From Acidimicrobiia bacterium (lineage in GTDB: Bacteria; Actinomycetota; Acidimicrobiia; Acidimicrobiales; Poriferisodalaceae), in contig JAJEFK010000021.1 of the NCBI GenBank assembly GCA_022820505.1, positions 1 through 64,000 of the forward strand: a stretch of 64,000 bases of DNA. Direction: 5' to 3'. Under the pieces are notes generated by a model, which was not told the DNA's origin, made no database searches, and worked only from the letters and a program-made list of their open reading frames with translations. Both the position numbers and the translations under genes were made by a program. This document shows positions 1-8,203 of the stretch, piece after piece (the stretch's first letter is position 1; each line of letters opens with the position of its first letter).

Positions 1-2
1 CG

Positions 3-671
3 AGATGCTGGTCGGCCCCAGGTGATCTCGAAGCGGCACCCGCAGCCCCTGATAGGTCAACTGTCGCTGGCGTGGGCTCGGGTCACGACGGCTGGGTGGT
101 GCCGAGTCCGACGCAGATGATCGTGCTCACCACCCTGGACAACCTGCGCGGCGGCCCGCCCGACGGTGGGCCCGTTGCACAGTGCACGTGCGCAGCGTCG
201 AGGCCGCCGAATGATCTGCTGGCGGTGCCGGGCGCCGCGGCGACCACCGAGACCGGCACCGTGCTCGGCGCGGCCGACCTGCGCCGCATCGCCTGCGACA
301 CCCAAGTGATACCGGTGGTCATGGGCGGCCCCGGAGAGGTGCTCGACGTGGGCCGAGCCAAGCGCACCATCCCCCCAGCCATCCGACGCGCCCTGATCGC
401 CCGCGACCAACGCTGCGTGTGGCCCGGCTGTGATCGGGCGCCGATCCACTGCGAAGGTCACCACATCGAGCACTGGCTCGACGAGGGGCCCACCAGCCTT
501 GCGAACCTTGCGCTGCTGTGCCACAGCCACCACCAGCGCCTCCACGAGTACAACCTGGTGCTGCACCCGCCCACGGCACCGGCGCCGCCCGGTGAGGGCT
601 GGACGGTCACACCAGCCCCGCCCCGCAAGCCCCGCACCCCAACGGGAGACCACGTCCGTCAGAACTGCTGA
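3..671 (+). CDS. DUF222/HNH endonuclease-type protein, 5' end outside window
   Basis: This is the C-terminal part of a DUF222 (13E12-like) protein with an HNH nuclease domain. The frame is open from the first bases of the window, so the true start lies to the left; the first in-frame GTG is at 72. A conserved DUF222 stretch (QMIVLTTLDNLRG) is followed by the family's pre-HNH segment (RRIACDTQVIP) and by the HNH core, with CVWPGCD, GHHIEHW and LCHSHHQRLHE supplying the Cys and His residues. Proteins of this family are multicopy in actinobacteria and their role is poorly known. The link between the DUF222 part and the HNH part looks shorter than usual, so some decay cannot be excluded. Confidence 0.8.
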   Translation, partial: RCWSAPGDLEAAPAAPDRSTVAGVGSGHDGWVVPSPTQMIVLTTLDNLRGGPPDGGPVAQCTCAASRPPNDLLAVPGAAATTETGTVLGAADLRRIACDTQVIPVVMGGPGEVLDVGRAKRTIPPAIRRALIARDQRCVWPGCDRAPIHCEGHHIEHWLDEGPTSLANLALLCHSHHQRLHEYNLVLHPPTAPAPPGEGWTVTPAPPRKPRTPTGDHVRQNC

Positions 672-738
672 TCTGCGGAGCGGAGGCCTCCAAGGTGGCC
701 CCGTAACGGCAAGACTGCGACCGGCGAAGGGACGGGCG

Positions 739-1365
739 ATGAACGGACGGGTCAGCGACTCCACGGCACTGCGGGAGATCTACCGCCAGCCATCCAAGCT
801 GGTGGCCAACAAGAACGTGCCGGCGATCGATGCCGAGTCGGCGCGGTTCCTGGCGATGTCGCCGCTGTGCGTGCTGGCGACCCATGGCCCGGGCGGCACC
901 GATGCTTCGCCCCGAGGCGGGCCTCCGGGATTCGCCCGGGTGCTCGATGACGGCGCACGCTTGGCCTTCGGCGACCTCGCCGGCAACAACCGCCTCGACT
1001 CGTACACCAACTTCCTGGACAACCCCCAGGTCGGTCTGATCTTCTTCGTGCCCGGGAGCGATCACACCGTGCGGGTGAACGGAACTGCATCGCTCACAAC
1101 CGACTCCGACGTCTGTGCGGCGACAGCAGTAGGGGATCGGGTGCCCAAGACGGCCGTGGTTGTCGATGTCGACGAGTGCTTCCTCCACTGCGGCAAGGCG
1201 CTGATACGCGCCAACCTCTGGGACACGTCGACGTGGCCGGATGGCGCGGTGCCCACGGCGGGCGAGATCCTCGCCTCCCAGCATGAGCTGCAGGCCGAGC
1301 CAAGCGCTATCGACCAAGACCTGGAAGCGGGCTACGAAGCCACGCTGTGGTCTGACGCAGGTTGA
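739..1365 (+). CDS. Pyridoxamine 5'-phosphate oxidase (PPOX) family flavoprotein
   Basis: A 208-residue soluble protein of the PPOX split-barrel family, resembling the MSMEG_1061-like subgroup. Family members bind FMN (some F420) and reduce or oxidise small molecules; the substrate here cannot be told. The segment MSPLCVLATHGPGGTDASPR followed by GDLAGNNRLDSYTNFLDNP and VGLIFFVPG is the typical flavin-binding barrel. The ATG at 739 is chosen because a purine-rich GAAGGGA lies about 8 bases upstream; the reading frame runs further upstream but there it overlaps the HNH gene in a different frame. It stands alone on the plus strand ahead of a convergent SDR gene. Confidence 0.85.
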   Translation: MNGRVSDSTALREIYRQPSKLVANKNVPAIDAESARFLAMSPLCVLATHGPGGTDASPRGGPPGFARVLDDGARLAFGDLAGNNRLDSYTNFLDNPQVGLIFFVPGSDHTVRVNGTASLTTDSDVCAATAVGDRVPKTAVVVDVDECFLHCGKALIRANLWDTSTWPDGAVPTAGEILASQHELQAEPSAIDQDLEAGYEATLWSDAG

Positions 1366-1423
1366 AGGCGGGACTCAAGACCTGACGCAAGCCGCGCCGC
1401 CGGCGTGGTTCAGCCGACATGGC

Positions 1424-2176
1424 TCAGACTGTGCGAAGGGTTTCGGTGTTGCCGTCGACGCTGAGGACTTGGCCCGATACGTAGCGGGCGGCGTCTGAGA
1501 GAAGCCAGCAACAGGCCTCACCGATGTCGGTGCCGGTGACGAGCGTGTGCATCGACACCTGTGCGGTGTAGCCGGCCTTGATCTCCTCGGCAGTGCTGCC
1601 GGTGGCGGCTGCCTCCCGTTCGATCACACCGTCCATGCGCGGGCCCTCGACCGTGCCGGGGCAGACGGCGTTGACCCGGATGCCGCGCTCGCCGAGCTCC
1701 ATGGCCCACGTCTTGGTGAGGCCCACCACCGCCCATTTCGAGGCGGCGTAGGGGCTCCGCAGCGGGTAGCCGAAGATGCCAGCGGTGGAAACGATGTTGA
1801 CAATCGATCCGCCCGTACCTAGCAGCGGCACCGCCGCCGCAGTGCAGCGGAACGTGCTGCCCACGTTCACCTTCACGCAGTGATCGAACGCTGCCGGATC
1901 GAGGTCTTCGACGCGGCCTGTCGGGCCGGCGATGCCGACGTTGTTGACCAGTCCGTCGATGCCGCCCATCTGCTCGACGGCGGTTGCGAACAGCTGGGCC
2001 ACATCGGCCTCGTCGGCGACGTCGTAGTGCCCGTCGACATCGGTGTCCCGGTCGATGTCGGCGCCGAACACCTCGGCCCCGTAGCCACGTGCCGTTTCCG
2101 CAATGGCAGCACCGATCCCGGCGCCCGCCCCGGTCACAACGATCCGCTTGCCCTCCAAGCGTTGATCGGCCGACAT
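1424..2176 (-). CDS. Short-chain dehydrogenase/reductase (SDR)
   Basis: A classical 250-residue SDR oxidoreductase using NAD(P)H. The cofactor motif TGAGAGIG is at residues 15-22, NNVG at 78-81, and the catalytic Ser130, Tyr143 and Lys147 (YAASK) are all present. The ATG at 2176 gives the normal family length; an upstream extension to 2266 would run into the small membrane-protein gene. An Asp at the end of the second strand (GADID) favours NAD over NADP, by family rule. It lies 28 bases downstream of the small gene at 2205-2390 and may be cotranscribed with it. The substrate is unknown. Confidence 0.9.
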   Translation of the reverse strand: MSADQRLEGKRIVVTGAGAGIGAAIAETARGYGAEVFGADIDRDTDVDGHYDVADEADVAQLFATAVEQMGGIDGLVNNVGIAGPTGRVEDLDPAAFDHCVKVNVGSTFRCTAAAVPLLGTGGSIVNIVSTAGIFGYPLRSPYAASKWAVVGLTKTWAMELGERGIRVNAVCPGTVEGPRMDGVIEREAAATGSTAEEIKAGYTAQVSMHTLVTGTDIGEACCWLLSDAARYVSGQVLSVDGNTETLRTV

Positions 2177-2204
2177 CTCGGGGACGCGCTCTAGCTCGGG
2201 GTCG

Positions 2205-2390
2205 TCAATCTGACGCCTCGAGCATCCATCGGAAAGCGAAGCGAGCCATGACGAGCACTGCTGCACCGGTCAAGAACATGGCCAGCGCCAATGCGGGGCG
2301 ATCACCGATCATCGTCGCGGCTACGGCGATCGGCACGATGGCGCCGACCAGCATGAGCAGGGTCATCCAGAAACGAAAGGATGCCGACAT
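2205..2390 (-). CDS. Small two-helix membrane protein
   Basis: A 61-residue protein with two hydrophobic segments, one near residues 9-27 and one near 33-50, and a short charged tail; I do not recognise a family. There is no Shine-Dalgarno sequence, but TACTGT lies exactly 6 bases before the ATG, the same leaderless-promoter geometry seen for many genes here, which raises confidence that it is real. It precedes the SDR gene by 28 bases on the same strand. Confidence 0.55.
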   Translation of the reverse strand: MSASFRFWMTLLMLVGAIVPIAVAATMIGDRPALALAMFLTGAAVLVMARFAFRWMLEASD

Positions 2391-2396
2391 AGGAAC

Positions 2397-2402
2397 ACAG
2401 TA
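2397..2402 (-). promoter_or_regulatory. TACTGT -10 hexamer, leaderless start
   Basis: TACTGT on the minus strand ends 6 bases before the ATG at 2390. This fits an actinobacterial TANNNT -10 element driving a leaderless mRNA. Confidence 0.45.
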
Positions 2403-2441
2403 ATTCTTGGGGCGGGACGCTCCGTCCCGGTATAGCCGCCT

Positions 2442-2885
2442 CTACGGGGCTGCGATGTAGCCGACTGCTGGGTCGTACGGCTGAGTCGGGGGGCCCTTGA
2501 GCTCGACGGTGTTGCCGTCGGGATCCTTGACGTATATCGACGGGCCGCGCCCGTCGGCGCCCCAGTTGTTGTAGAGGCGGCCGGCTTCGACGCCGTGGGC
2601 CGCGAAATGCGCACGCAAATCGGCTTCGTCGAATGGCTCGATCCGAACGCAGAAATGGTCGACGTTGTGCGCAGTCGGGCCTGGCGGCGGGCCACCCTCC
2701 TGCCCGAGCACGCCCGCCACGTCGACGAGATCGATGATGCAATCGCCGGCCCGCAACTGGTACAGGCCGATCTCGTCGTTGATGTGCTCGACGCTGCAGC
2801 CCAGCACTGTCGTATAGAAATCCATGCTCCGCTCGACGTCGACGACCCGCAGCACAATGTGGTCCAGCGATGTCAATCGGAACAT
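2442..2885 (-). CDS. VOC (glyoxalase/extradiol dioxygenase fold) family protein
   Basis: A 147-residue protein with one vicinal-oxygen-chelate module pair. It begins LDHIVLRVVDVERSMDFY, has HNVDHFCVRI in the middle and ends IYVKDPDGNTVELKG; the His after LD, the second-module His and the Glu of VELKG are the likely metal ligands. Such proteins act as glyoxalases, dioxygenases or drug-binding proteins, and which applies cannot be told. The ATG at 2885 is preceded by GGGAGG about 9 bases upstream, so it is preferred over the longer frame to 2954. It is divergent from the DUF3179 lipoprotein gene. Confidence 0.85.
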   Translation of the reverse strand: MFRLTSLDHIVLRVVDVERSMDFYTTVLGCSVEHINDEIGLYQLRAGDCIIDLVDVAGVLGQEGGPPPGPTAHNVDHFCVRIEPFDEADLRAHFAAHGVEAGRLYNNWGADGRGPSIYVKDPDGNTVELKGPPTQPYDPAVGYIAAP

Positions 2886-3004
2886 CGGGCAACCTCCCGG
2901 CGCTCGCCGGCCGCTGAAACTGGCACTGCCGATGGCACCAGCTGCCCTCTGCAACCGTCCGCGACAGAGCGTACCGACGAGAAAAAGTCAACCTTGCTGC
3001 GTCA

Positions 3005-3010
3005 TAGGGT
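3005..3010 (+). promoter_or_regulatory. TAGGGT -10 hexamer, leaderless start
   Basis: TAGGGT followed by 6 bases and the GTG at 3017. The same hexamer and spacing class occurs before the fxsA-like and serpin genes. Confidence 0.55.
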
Positions 3011-3016
3011 GGCCGC

Positions 3017-4603
3017 GTGCGGCTCCGCATCCTCGCCCGAATCATTACGGCGTTGCTTGCAACCACTGTGCTGGCAGCGGCCTGTGCCACATCCGACACG
3101 GACACACCGCAGCCGGGAACCGAACCCACATCGGACACGTCAGCCTCAGCGTCGGGTGAGGACTCTGGTCAACAAGCCACGTCGGCAACGTCTGCCGATG
3201 CGACTGCTGATGCCTCGGGGATCACTGCTGACACGTCGGCAGGGGTCGCCGGCGAGAGCGAAGACTCGAGCGCTGTGGTTCTGGACCCACGCGAAACCGG
3301 CCAGCTGCGCAACTTCCTCGGCTACACGTTCCCTCCCGCACCGCAGGCGTCGACAGGCCCGCTGCAACGCGCCGCGCTCAACGACCTCAACATGATCTGG
3401 TCCGGCCTGCAGCGAGGCGGCATCAGCGGCGACGCCATTGCCCGGCTCGGCCGGACGGGCGACCCTCGACTCGGGTGGATCGTCTCGGACCTGCTCAGGT
3501 TCGTTCCCCCGGGCGAACTCACCGACGGGGCCATCTCGGCCTTCCAGTCGCTGACCGGCGTCAGGCTGGCCGACGACCCCGTGGCGCTGCGCAGCCCATG
3601 GCAGTCGGTGACCGACCACCTGCTCGCCTGGGACCTGCCCGTCTTCGACGGCTACGCCGAGTACAAGGAGCGGTTGTTCACGCTGGTCGAGCCCGGCTGG
3701 CAGCCGTTCTTCGACGATGCCGACTCAGACATCGACTGGCGCATCGTGAGCTGGGGCGGCGTGCTCATCGACAACCGCGAGCTCGGCGACCCCCGCCCGT
3801 GCCCCCGAGGCTGCATCCCCGCCCTCGACAACCCGGGCGTCACCGACGCCGAGGGCGGCTCCTGGTACCCCGACGACGGCATCGTCTTCGCCGTCGTGCT
3901 CGGCGGCGAGGCCCGGGCCTACCCCCGCCACATCATGGAAATCCACGAGATGATCAATGACACGCTCGGCGGCCGCCGTATCGGCATGCCGTACTGCACG
4001 CTGTGCGGGTCGGCCCAGGCGTACCTGACCGAGGAGGTGCCCGACGGCGTGGCCGCGCCCGTATTGCGTACCTCAGGTCTGCTGTCACGCTCGAACAAGG
4101 TCATGTACGACCTCGTCACCAAGTCGGTGTTCAACACGTTCACGGGCCGGGCCATCTCGGGTCCGCTGCGCCGCGAGGGCGTCGTGCTGCCCCAGACCAC
4201 TGTGGTCACCACGACCTGGGGCGAGTGGAAGGCGGCCCATCCCGACACGACGATCATCGCCGCCGACGGTGGGATCGGGCGCAGCTACCCGTTCAACCCG
4301 CTGGGCGGCCGTGACGACCACGGGCCGATCTTCCCGGTCGGCGATGTCGACGAGCGCCTCAGCGTGCAAGACCAGGTCTTCGGGGTGGTGCTCGACGACG
4401 GCACGCCGGTCGCATTCCCCGTCGAAGCGGCCGTGGCCGAACTCGAAGCCGGCGGGACGGTGGAGCTCGGCGGCGTCACGCTGCAGCTCGACGGCGGCGG
4501 GGTGCGTGCGGTCGACGCCGCCGGTGAACCGATCGAAGGCCACCAGTCGTTCTGGTTCGCCTGGAGCCAATTCATGGCCGACACCCTGCTGTGGGAGCCC
4601 TAG
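3017..4603 (+). CDS. DUF3179 domain lipoprotein
   Basis: A 528-residue exported lipoprotein. Residues 1-23 form a signal peptide ending in the lipobox LAAAC, followed by a Thr/Ser/Ala-rich linker to about residue 95. The rest is a DUF3179 protein, with the hallmark GMPYCTLCGSAQAY (two Cys) and the downstream motifs TSGLLSRSNKVMYD, GEWKAAHPDT and GRSYPFNP. The biochemical role of DUF3179 is not established; the paired cysteines and its surface location suggest cofactor or metal binding, which is inference. The GTG at 3017 is supported by TAGGGT 6 bases upstream. Its stop codon overlaps the stop of the convergent monooxygenase gene by 4 bases. A second DUF3179 lipoprotein begins at 62672. Confidence 0.88.
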   Translation: MRLRILARIITALLATTVLAAACATSDTDTPQPGTEPTSDTSASASGEDSGQQATSATSADATADASGITADTSAGVAGESEDSSAVVLDPRETGQLRNFLGYTFPPAPQASTGPLQRAALNDLNMIWSGLQRGGISGDAIARLGRTGDPRLGWIVSDLLRFVPPGELTDGAISAFQSLTGVRLADDPVALRSPWQSVTDHLLAWDLPVFDGYAEYKERLFTLVEPGWQPFFDDADSDIDWRIVSWGGVLIDNRELGDPRPCPRGCIPALDNPGVTDAEGGSWYPDDGIVFAVVLGGEARAYPRHIMEIHEMINDTLGGRRIGMPYCTLCGSAQAYLTEEVPDGVAAPVLRTSGLLSRSNKVMYDLVTKSVFNTFTGRAISGPLRREGVVLPQTTVVTTTWGEWKAAHPDTTIIAADGGIGRSYPFNPLGGRDDHGPIFPVGDVDERLSVQDQVFGVVLDDGTPVAFPVEAAVAELEAGGTVELGGVTLQLDGGGVRAVDAAGEPIEGHQSFWFAWSQFMADTLLWEP

Positions 4604-6210
4604 CCCGTAAGCAGGCTGTCGAGCGCGGCCATGGCGGCAACACCTGTCGCATGCGGATCCCGCCAAGCGACATGGCCGTCGGGTCGCACCAGCACCGCAC
4701 CCTCCTCGCCAATGCCGTAGGTGGCCGCTAGCCCACCGCTGGGGTCGTCGAGGTCGATACCTAACCGCAGGACGCGCAGCGCCGGGTGCGTGCCGGCTTC
4801 AGCCTCGATGTCGACGGCGGCACCGCACAGCAGCACGAACTGCGTGTCGTAGAGATCCAGCGTTGACGTGGCCCCGTCGAAATCGATCGGCACATGGGGA
4901 GCGCGGTGTCCCGGCCGGGCCGTTGGCACATACTCGGAAACCGGGTCATCCACGTGCGGAGGCTCAGTGCCGTCAGGAATCAGGCACCCCTCGTCGTACC
5001 GCAGCCCCAAGTCCATCCCGAGCCAGTTGCCGTACTGCGTGGAAGCTCGCAGGGCCTCCCGCTTCTGCTCGACAGTGGCCGTGCCAGATTCGACCAACCG
5101 TCGGATCCGCCCCACGCTCCGGGAATTCTCACGAGACCGGTCAGCGTTGTACTGGGCGACCGGCGCCCGCTCGGTCTCGTAGGTGTCGAGCAGCCCCTCG
5201 CTCGCATGGCCGCCGGCCACCGCAGCGAACTTCCACGCCAGGTTGTGGGCGTCTTGAACAGCAGTGTTCATGCCGAAACCGCCCGTCGGCGGCAGCTGGT
5301 GCGCCGCATCGCCGATCAGGAACACCCGCCCGTCCCGGAACCGCTCAGCCACCGTCGAGGACATGACCCAAGGGATGACATCGGTGACCCGCAGGTCGAA
5401 GTCCTCGGGAAGTTCCGGCCCGATCGAACGCCGGATCCACTCCGCCGCCACCTCAGTGTTGAAGTCCTCCGCCCGGTGCATCGACGGGTCGTAGTTGAGC
5501 TGGCACAGCCAACGGTTGTTGACGTCGATCTTCTGGAACACATTGCGGGCCGGGCTTGTGGTCCAGTACAGCGCAGCGGGGCGATGGTCGGTCCACTGAC
5601 CCAGGTCGGCGTAGAACTGGCAGTTGATCATGGTGCCGAAGCTGGCGATGCCGTCCATCTCGATGTCGAGGCTTCGCCGCACGCTCGACGCCGCCCCGTC
5701 TGCACCGACCAGCCAGCGCGCCGTCAGGTGCCGCGTGCCCGATGGTCCGCGCACCTCAGCTGTCACCTGCTCGTCGCCCTGGGTCAGCTCGACGAGCTCG
5801 GTGTCCCAGCAGATCTGCACCTCGTCCATGTCCGCCAGCCGGCGCAGCAGGATTTCCTCGATCCGGTCCTGCGACGTCAGCAGCCACGGCGCCGGCGACA
5901 GCTCCACGCCGTTCACAACCGGCTGCACCCCCGTGATCACGCGGCCGATCTCGGTGCCCGCCAGCGTCTCGCAGTACACGAACTGCTCCGTCCACGGCAG
6001 GGGAAGGCTGGCGGCCTCGATCTCATCGAGCACATCCCACTGGCGCATCAGCTCGGCCGTTCGCACGTTGACCGACCGGGCGCGGGGATGAGGGTTGATG
6101 CCGCTGCGACGCTCCACAACGATCGAGTCGAACCCGAGGCGCCCGAGCAGGATCGCCATCGACAGCCCCGCCGGTCCCGCACCCACGATGAGCACAGTGG
6201 TATCAGTCAC
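4600..6210 (-). CDS. FAD-dependent aromatic-type monooxygenase (PheA/TfdB family)
   Basis: A 536-residue group A flavoprotein hydroxylase. It has the FAD GxGxxG motif (VGAGPAGLSMAILLGR, residues 9-24), the DG motif WLVGADGAASSVRR, and the GD motif GRVFLIGDAAHQLPPTGGFG followed by NLAWKF. Such enzymes use NAD(P)H and oxygen to hydroxylate phenolic or polyketide-like rings. A C-terminal thioredoxin-like extension typical of PheA/TfdB proteins follows. The GTG at 6210 is preferred because the longer frame to 6291 would overlap the reductase gene and its extra residues do not look like protein. It is the last gene of a three-gene minus-strand operon with an FMN reductase and an alpha/beta hydrolase. 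Confidence 0.9.
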   Translation of the reverse strand: MTDTTVLIVGAGPAGLSMAILLGRLGFDSIVVERRSGINPHPRARSVNVRTAELMRQWDVLDEIEAASLPLPWTEQFVYCETLAGTEIGRVITGVQPVVNGVELSPAPWLLTSQDRIEEILLRRLADMDEVQICWDTELVELTQGDEQVTAEVRGPSGTRHLTARWLVGADGAASSVRRSLDIEMDGIASFGTMINCQFYADLGQWTDHRPAALYWTTSPARNVFQKIDVNNRWLCQLNYDPSMHRAEDFNTEVAAEWIRRSIGPELPEDFDLRVTDVIPWVMSSTVAERFRDGRVFLIGDAAHQLPPTGGFGMNTAVQDAHNLAWKFAAVAGGHASEGLLDTYETERAPVAQYNADRSRENSRSVGRIRRLVESGTATVEQKREALRASTQYGNWLGMDLGLRYDEGCLIPDGTEPPHVDDPVSEYVPTARPGHRAPHVPIDFDGATSTLDLYDTQFVLLCGAAVDIEAEAGTHPALRVLRLGIDLDDPSGGLAATYGIGEEGAVLVRPDGHVAWRDPHATGVAAMAALDSLLTG

Positions 6211-6217
6211 GGGCGTA

Positions 6218-6784
6218 TTAGGGCAACAGCCCAGACAGCGTGGCCAAGGCCTCCCGCAGCTCAGCATCGAGATCGGAGTCGGACAGAACACCCGCTTCGG
6301 TGTCGAAGTTCTCGCCGAACCGGGGGACGGCCAGGCTGGCCAGCACCTCGTTGCCGAAGTATCCGGCCAAGTGACCGGCGGTCCGTAGCACGAACCCGCC
6401 TCCGCCGCCGCCGGGCGACGTCGACAGCATCACGATCGGCTTGTCGTGGTACACCCGCATGTCGATCCGCGACGCCCAGTCGAAGACGTTCTTGAACGCG
6501 ACCGTGTACGAGCCGTTGTGCTCGGCGAACGAGATCAGCAGCGCATCCGCCGCCCCGAGTGTGTTGTAGAAGTCGTGCGCCGCCTGCGGGATGCCACCGG
6601 CCTCCTGCCGATCGATGCTGTAGATCGGCATCTCGAAGTCGTTCAGGTCGAGCGTGGTGATCTCCAGCGCACCAGCCGGCACGCCCTCGATCTCGCCGTC
6701 GGCAAGCAGCCCGATGGCGTAGTCGACAAGCTGCCGGTTGATCGACTGGCTGCTGTTGGAGGCGGCAAAGGCCAAGAGTTTCAT
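6218..6784 (-). CDS. NAD(P)H-dependent FMN reductase
   Basis: A 188-residue flavodoxin-fold protein of the NADPH-dependent FMN reductase family. The phosphate-binding loop near the N-terminus reads AASNSSQSINRQL, and the later STSPGGGGGGF loop and the SFAEHNGSYTVAFKNVFDW stretch are typical. It likely supplies reduced flavin or acts as a small quinone/azo reductase. The ATG at 6784 overlaps the upstream hydrolase stop (ATGA), showing translational coupling, and the monooxygenase start follows its stop by only 7 bases. The trio therefore probably serves one catabolic step series. Confidence 0.9.
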   Translation of the reverse strand: MKLLAFAASNSSQSINRQLVDYAIGLLADGEIEGVPAGALEITTLDLNDFEMPIYSIDRQEAGGIPQAAHDFYNTLGAADALLISFAEHNGSYTVAFKNVFDWASRIDMRVYHDKPIVMLSTSPGGGGGGFVLRTAGHLAGYFGNEVLASLAVPRFGENFDTEAGVLSDSDLDAELREALATLSGLLP

Positions 6785-7710
6785 GATGTCTCCGCGTGGG
6801 CAGTCTCCGCGTGGGCAGTGTGGCTGATGATCGCATCGATCAGGATCGGCCACAGCGGTTTCGGCAGGTCGTGGCCCATGTCGCCCACCATCAGCAGGTT
6901 GGCACCCGGCACGAGTGCGGCCGTGCGCTCACCGCCGTTCGGCATGATCAGCGGGTCGTCACGGCCGTGGATCACCAGCGTCGGCACGCCCAGCCGGCGC
7001 AGCGCCTCAACCCCGAGCGGCGAGCACCGCACCGCCGCCATCTGCCGGGGAAGACCCTCGGGGTAGTACATGCGGTCGTACGAGGCGGCCACCATCTCGG
7101 CCGCCTGGTCGGGGTCGAAGTGGCGGGGGCTGGAGCTGATCTTGCGAGAAGCGACGCTGGCCGCGATGTACCCCTCGCGGTCTGGCGGCGGCGGTGTCGT
7201 CAGCGCTGCCATGGCTTCGGGTGTGGCCTCGAAGTAGCCCGGCTCGCGGGTCGTCGACATGATCGACGTCATCGACAGCACCCGGTCGGGGTGATCGATC
7301 GCCATCTGCTGCACGATCATCCCGCCCATCGACACTCCGGCGATGTGCGCCGCCCCGATGCCCAGATGGTCGAGCAACCCGACGGCGTCATCGGCGAAGT
7401 CGGACAGTGTGTACGGCACCGGCGGCATGGGCTCACCGGCGGCCGCGGCCTTCACGGCGGCCTTGCTCACCGCACCGAGGTCCACCTCGACGCCGTCCAG
7501 ATGCGTCGACAGGCCGACATCACGGTTGTCGAAGCTCACAACGAACCGCCCCTGCTCGGCGAGCTGCTCCCGGAAGCCGGGGTACCAGCCCAGGATCTGC
7601 GACGAGTACCCGTTCACCAGCAGCAGCGCCGGGTCGGCCGGGTCGCCGTGGGTCTCGTAGTAGAGCTCGATCGCTGTCGCGTCATGCGCGTTGACGGTCG
7701 CAATGGGCAT
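6781..7710 (-). CDS. Alpha/beta hydrolase
   Basis: A 309-residue alpha/beta-hydrolase-fold enzyme. The nucleophile elbow GVSMGG places Ser127, the late His is His280 (DMGHDLP), and the acid is likely the Asp of HGRDDPL. The oxyanion segment is NGYSSQ near residues 33-38. Start and length fit the family, with AGGAG upstream of the ATG at 7710. It is the first gene of the operon with the FMN reductase and FAD monooxygenase, so ester or C-C bond cleavage of a hydroxylated product is plausible, although this is inferred from context. Confidence 0.9.
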   Translation of the reverse strand: MPIATVNAHDATAIELYYETHGDPADPALLLVNGYSSQILGWYPGFREQLAEQGRFVVSFDNRDVGLSTHLDGVEVDLGAVSKAAVKAAAAGEPMPPVPYTLSDFADDAVGLLDHLGIGAAHIAGVSMGGMIVQQMAIDHPDRVLSMTSIMSTTREPGYFEATPEAMAALTTPPPPDREGYIAASVASRKISSSPRHFDPDQAAEMVAASYDRMYYPEGLPRQMAAVRCSPLGVEALRRLGVPTLVIHGRDDPLIMPNGGERTAALVPGANLLMVGDMGHDLPKPLWPILIDAIISHTAHAETAHAETS

Positions 7711-7780
7711 GGAAGTCTCCTGCTGGCAACGGGGCTGTCGGCGATGAGTCTGCCGTGCAGATGGGTGCGGGCGGCTGGCC

Positions 7781-7786
7781 TATCGT
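7781..7786 (+). promoter_or_regulatory. TATCGT -10 hexamer, leaderless start
   Basis: TATCGT ends 7 bases before the ATG at 7794, and no Shine-Dalgarno sequence is visible. Confidence 0.45.
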
Positions 7787-7793
7787 TCGAGCC

Positions 7794-8198
7794 ATGCGGC
7801 GCATGCACATCGGTTTGCAGGTCGACGACCTCGACGAGTCGATCGAGTTCTACACCCGGCTGTTCGGTTGCGAGCCCACGATGCGGCGCGCCGATTACGC
7901 CAAGTGGATGCTCGACGATCCCCGGGTCAACTTCTCGCTCGACACCCACGGCGACGGGCCGGCCGGCTCGGCCCACTACGGCATCCAGGTGGAAACGCAT
8001 GACGAGCTCACCGACCTGCGTTCCCACATCGATGCGGCCGCCTTGCCCCGGTCCGACCAGGACGACTTGGTGTGCGGCTATCAGCTCCAGCACAAGTCGT
8101 GGGTCACCGATCCCAACGGCCTGTGGTGGGAGGCCTTCTTCACCGAAGGCGTGGTGGAGGTGGGATACGGCACCGCCGAGATGCCCGATCCCGCCTAG
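7794..8198 (+). CDS. VOC family protein resembling ArsI/CadI
   Basis: A 134-residue VOC protein. The opening HIGLQVDDLDESIEFYTRLF, then RRADYAKWMLDDPRVNFSLD and the SAHYGIQVET module, follow the pattern of ArsI/CadI organoarsenical lyases and cadmium-induced proteins. His, His and Glu metal ligands are plausible (HIGL, AHYGIQ, WWEAFF). The C-terminal cysteine pair that ArsI uses for trivalent arsenicals is absent and no arsenic genes are nearby, so the arsenic function is doubtful. The ATG at 7794 is preferred because a TATCGT hexamer sits 7 bases upstream; an in-frame ATG at 7803 is the alternative. It converges with the DUF1295 gene, leaving a 5-base gap. Confidence 0.8.
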   Translation: MRRMHIGLQVDDLDESIEFYTRLFGCEPTMRRADYAKWMLDDPRVNFSLDTHGDGPAGSAHYGIQVETHDELTDLRSHIDAAALPRSDQDDLVCGYQLQHKSWVTDPNGLWWEAFFTEGVVEVGYGTAEMPDPA

Positions 8199-8203
8199 CT
8201 GAA

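Noticed and set aside
4894..6495. A 533-codon plus-strand open frame
   Set aside because: It is a shadow of the FAD monooxygenase gene on the other strand, which has all expected flavin motifs.
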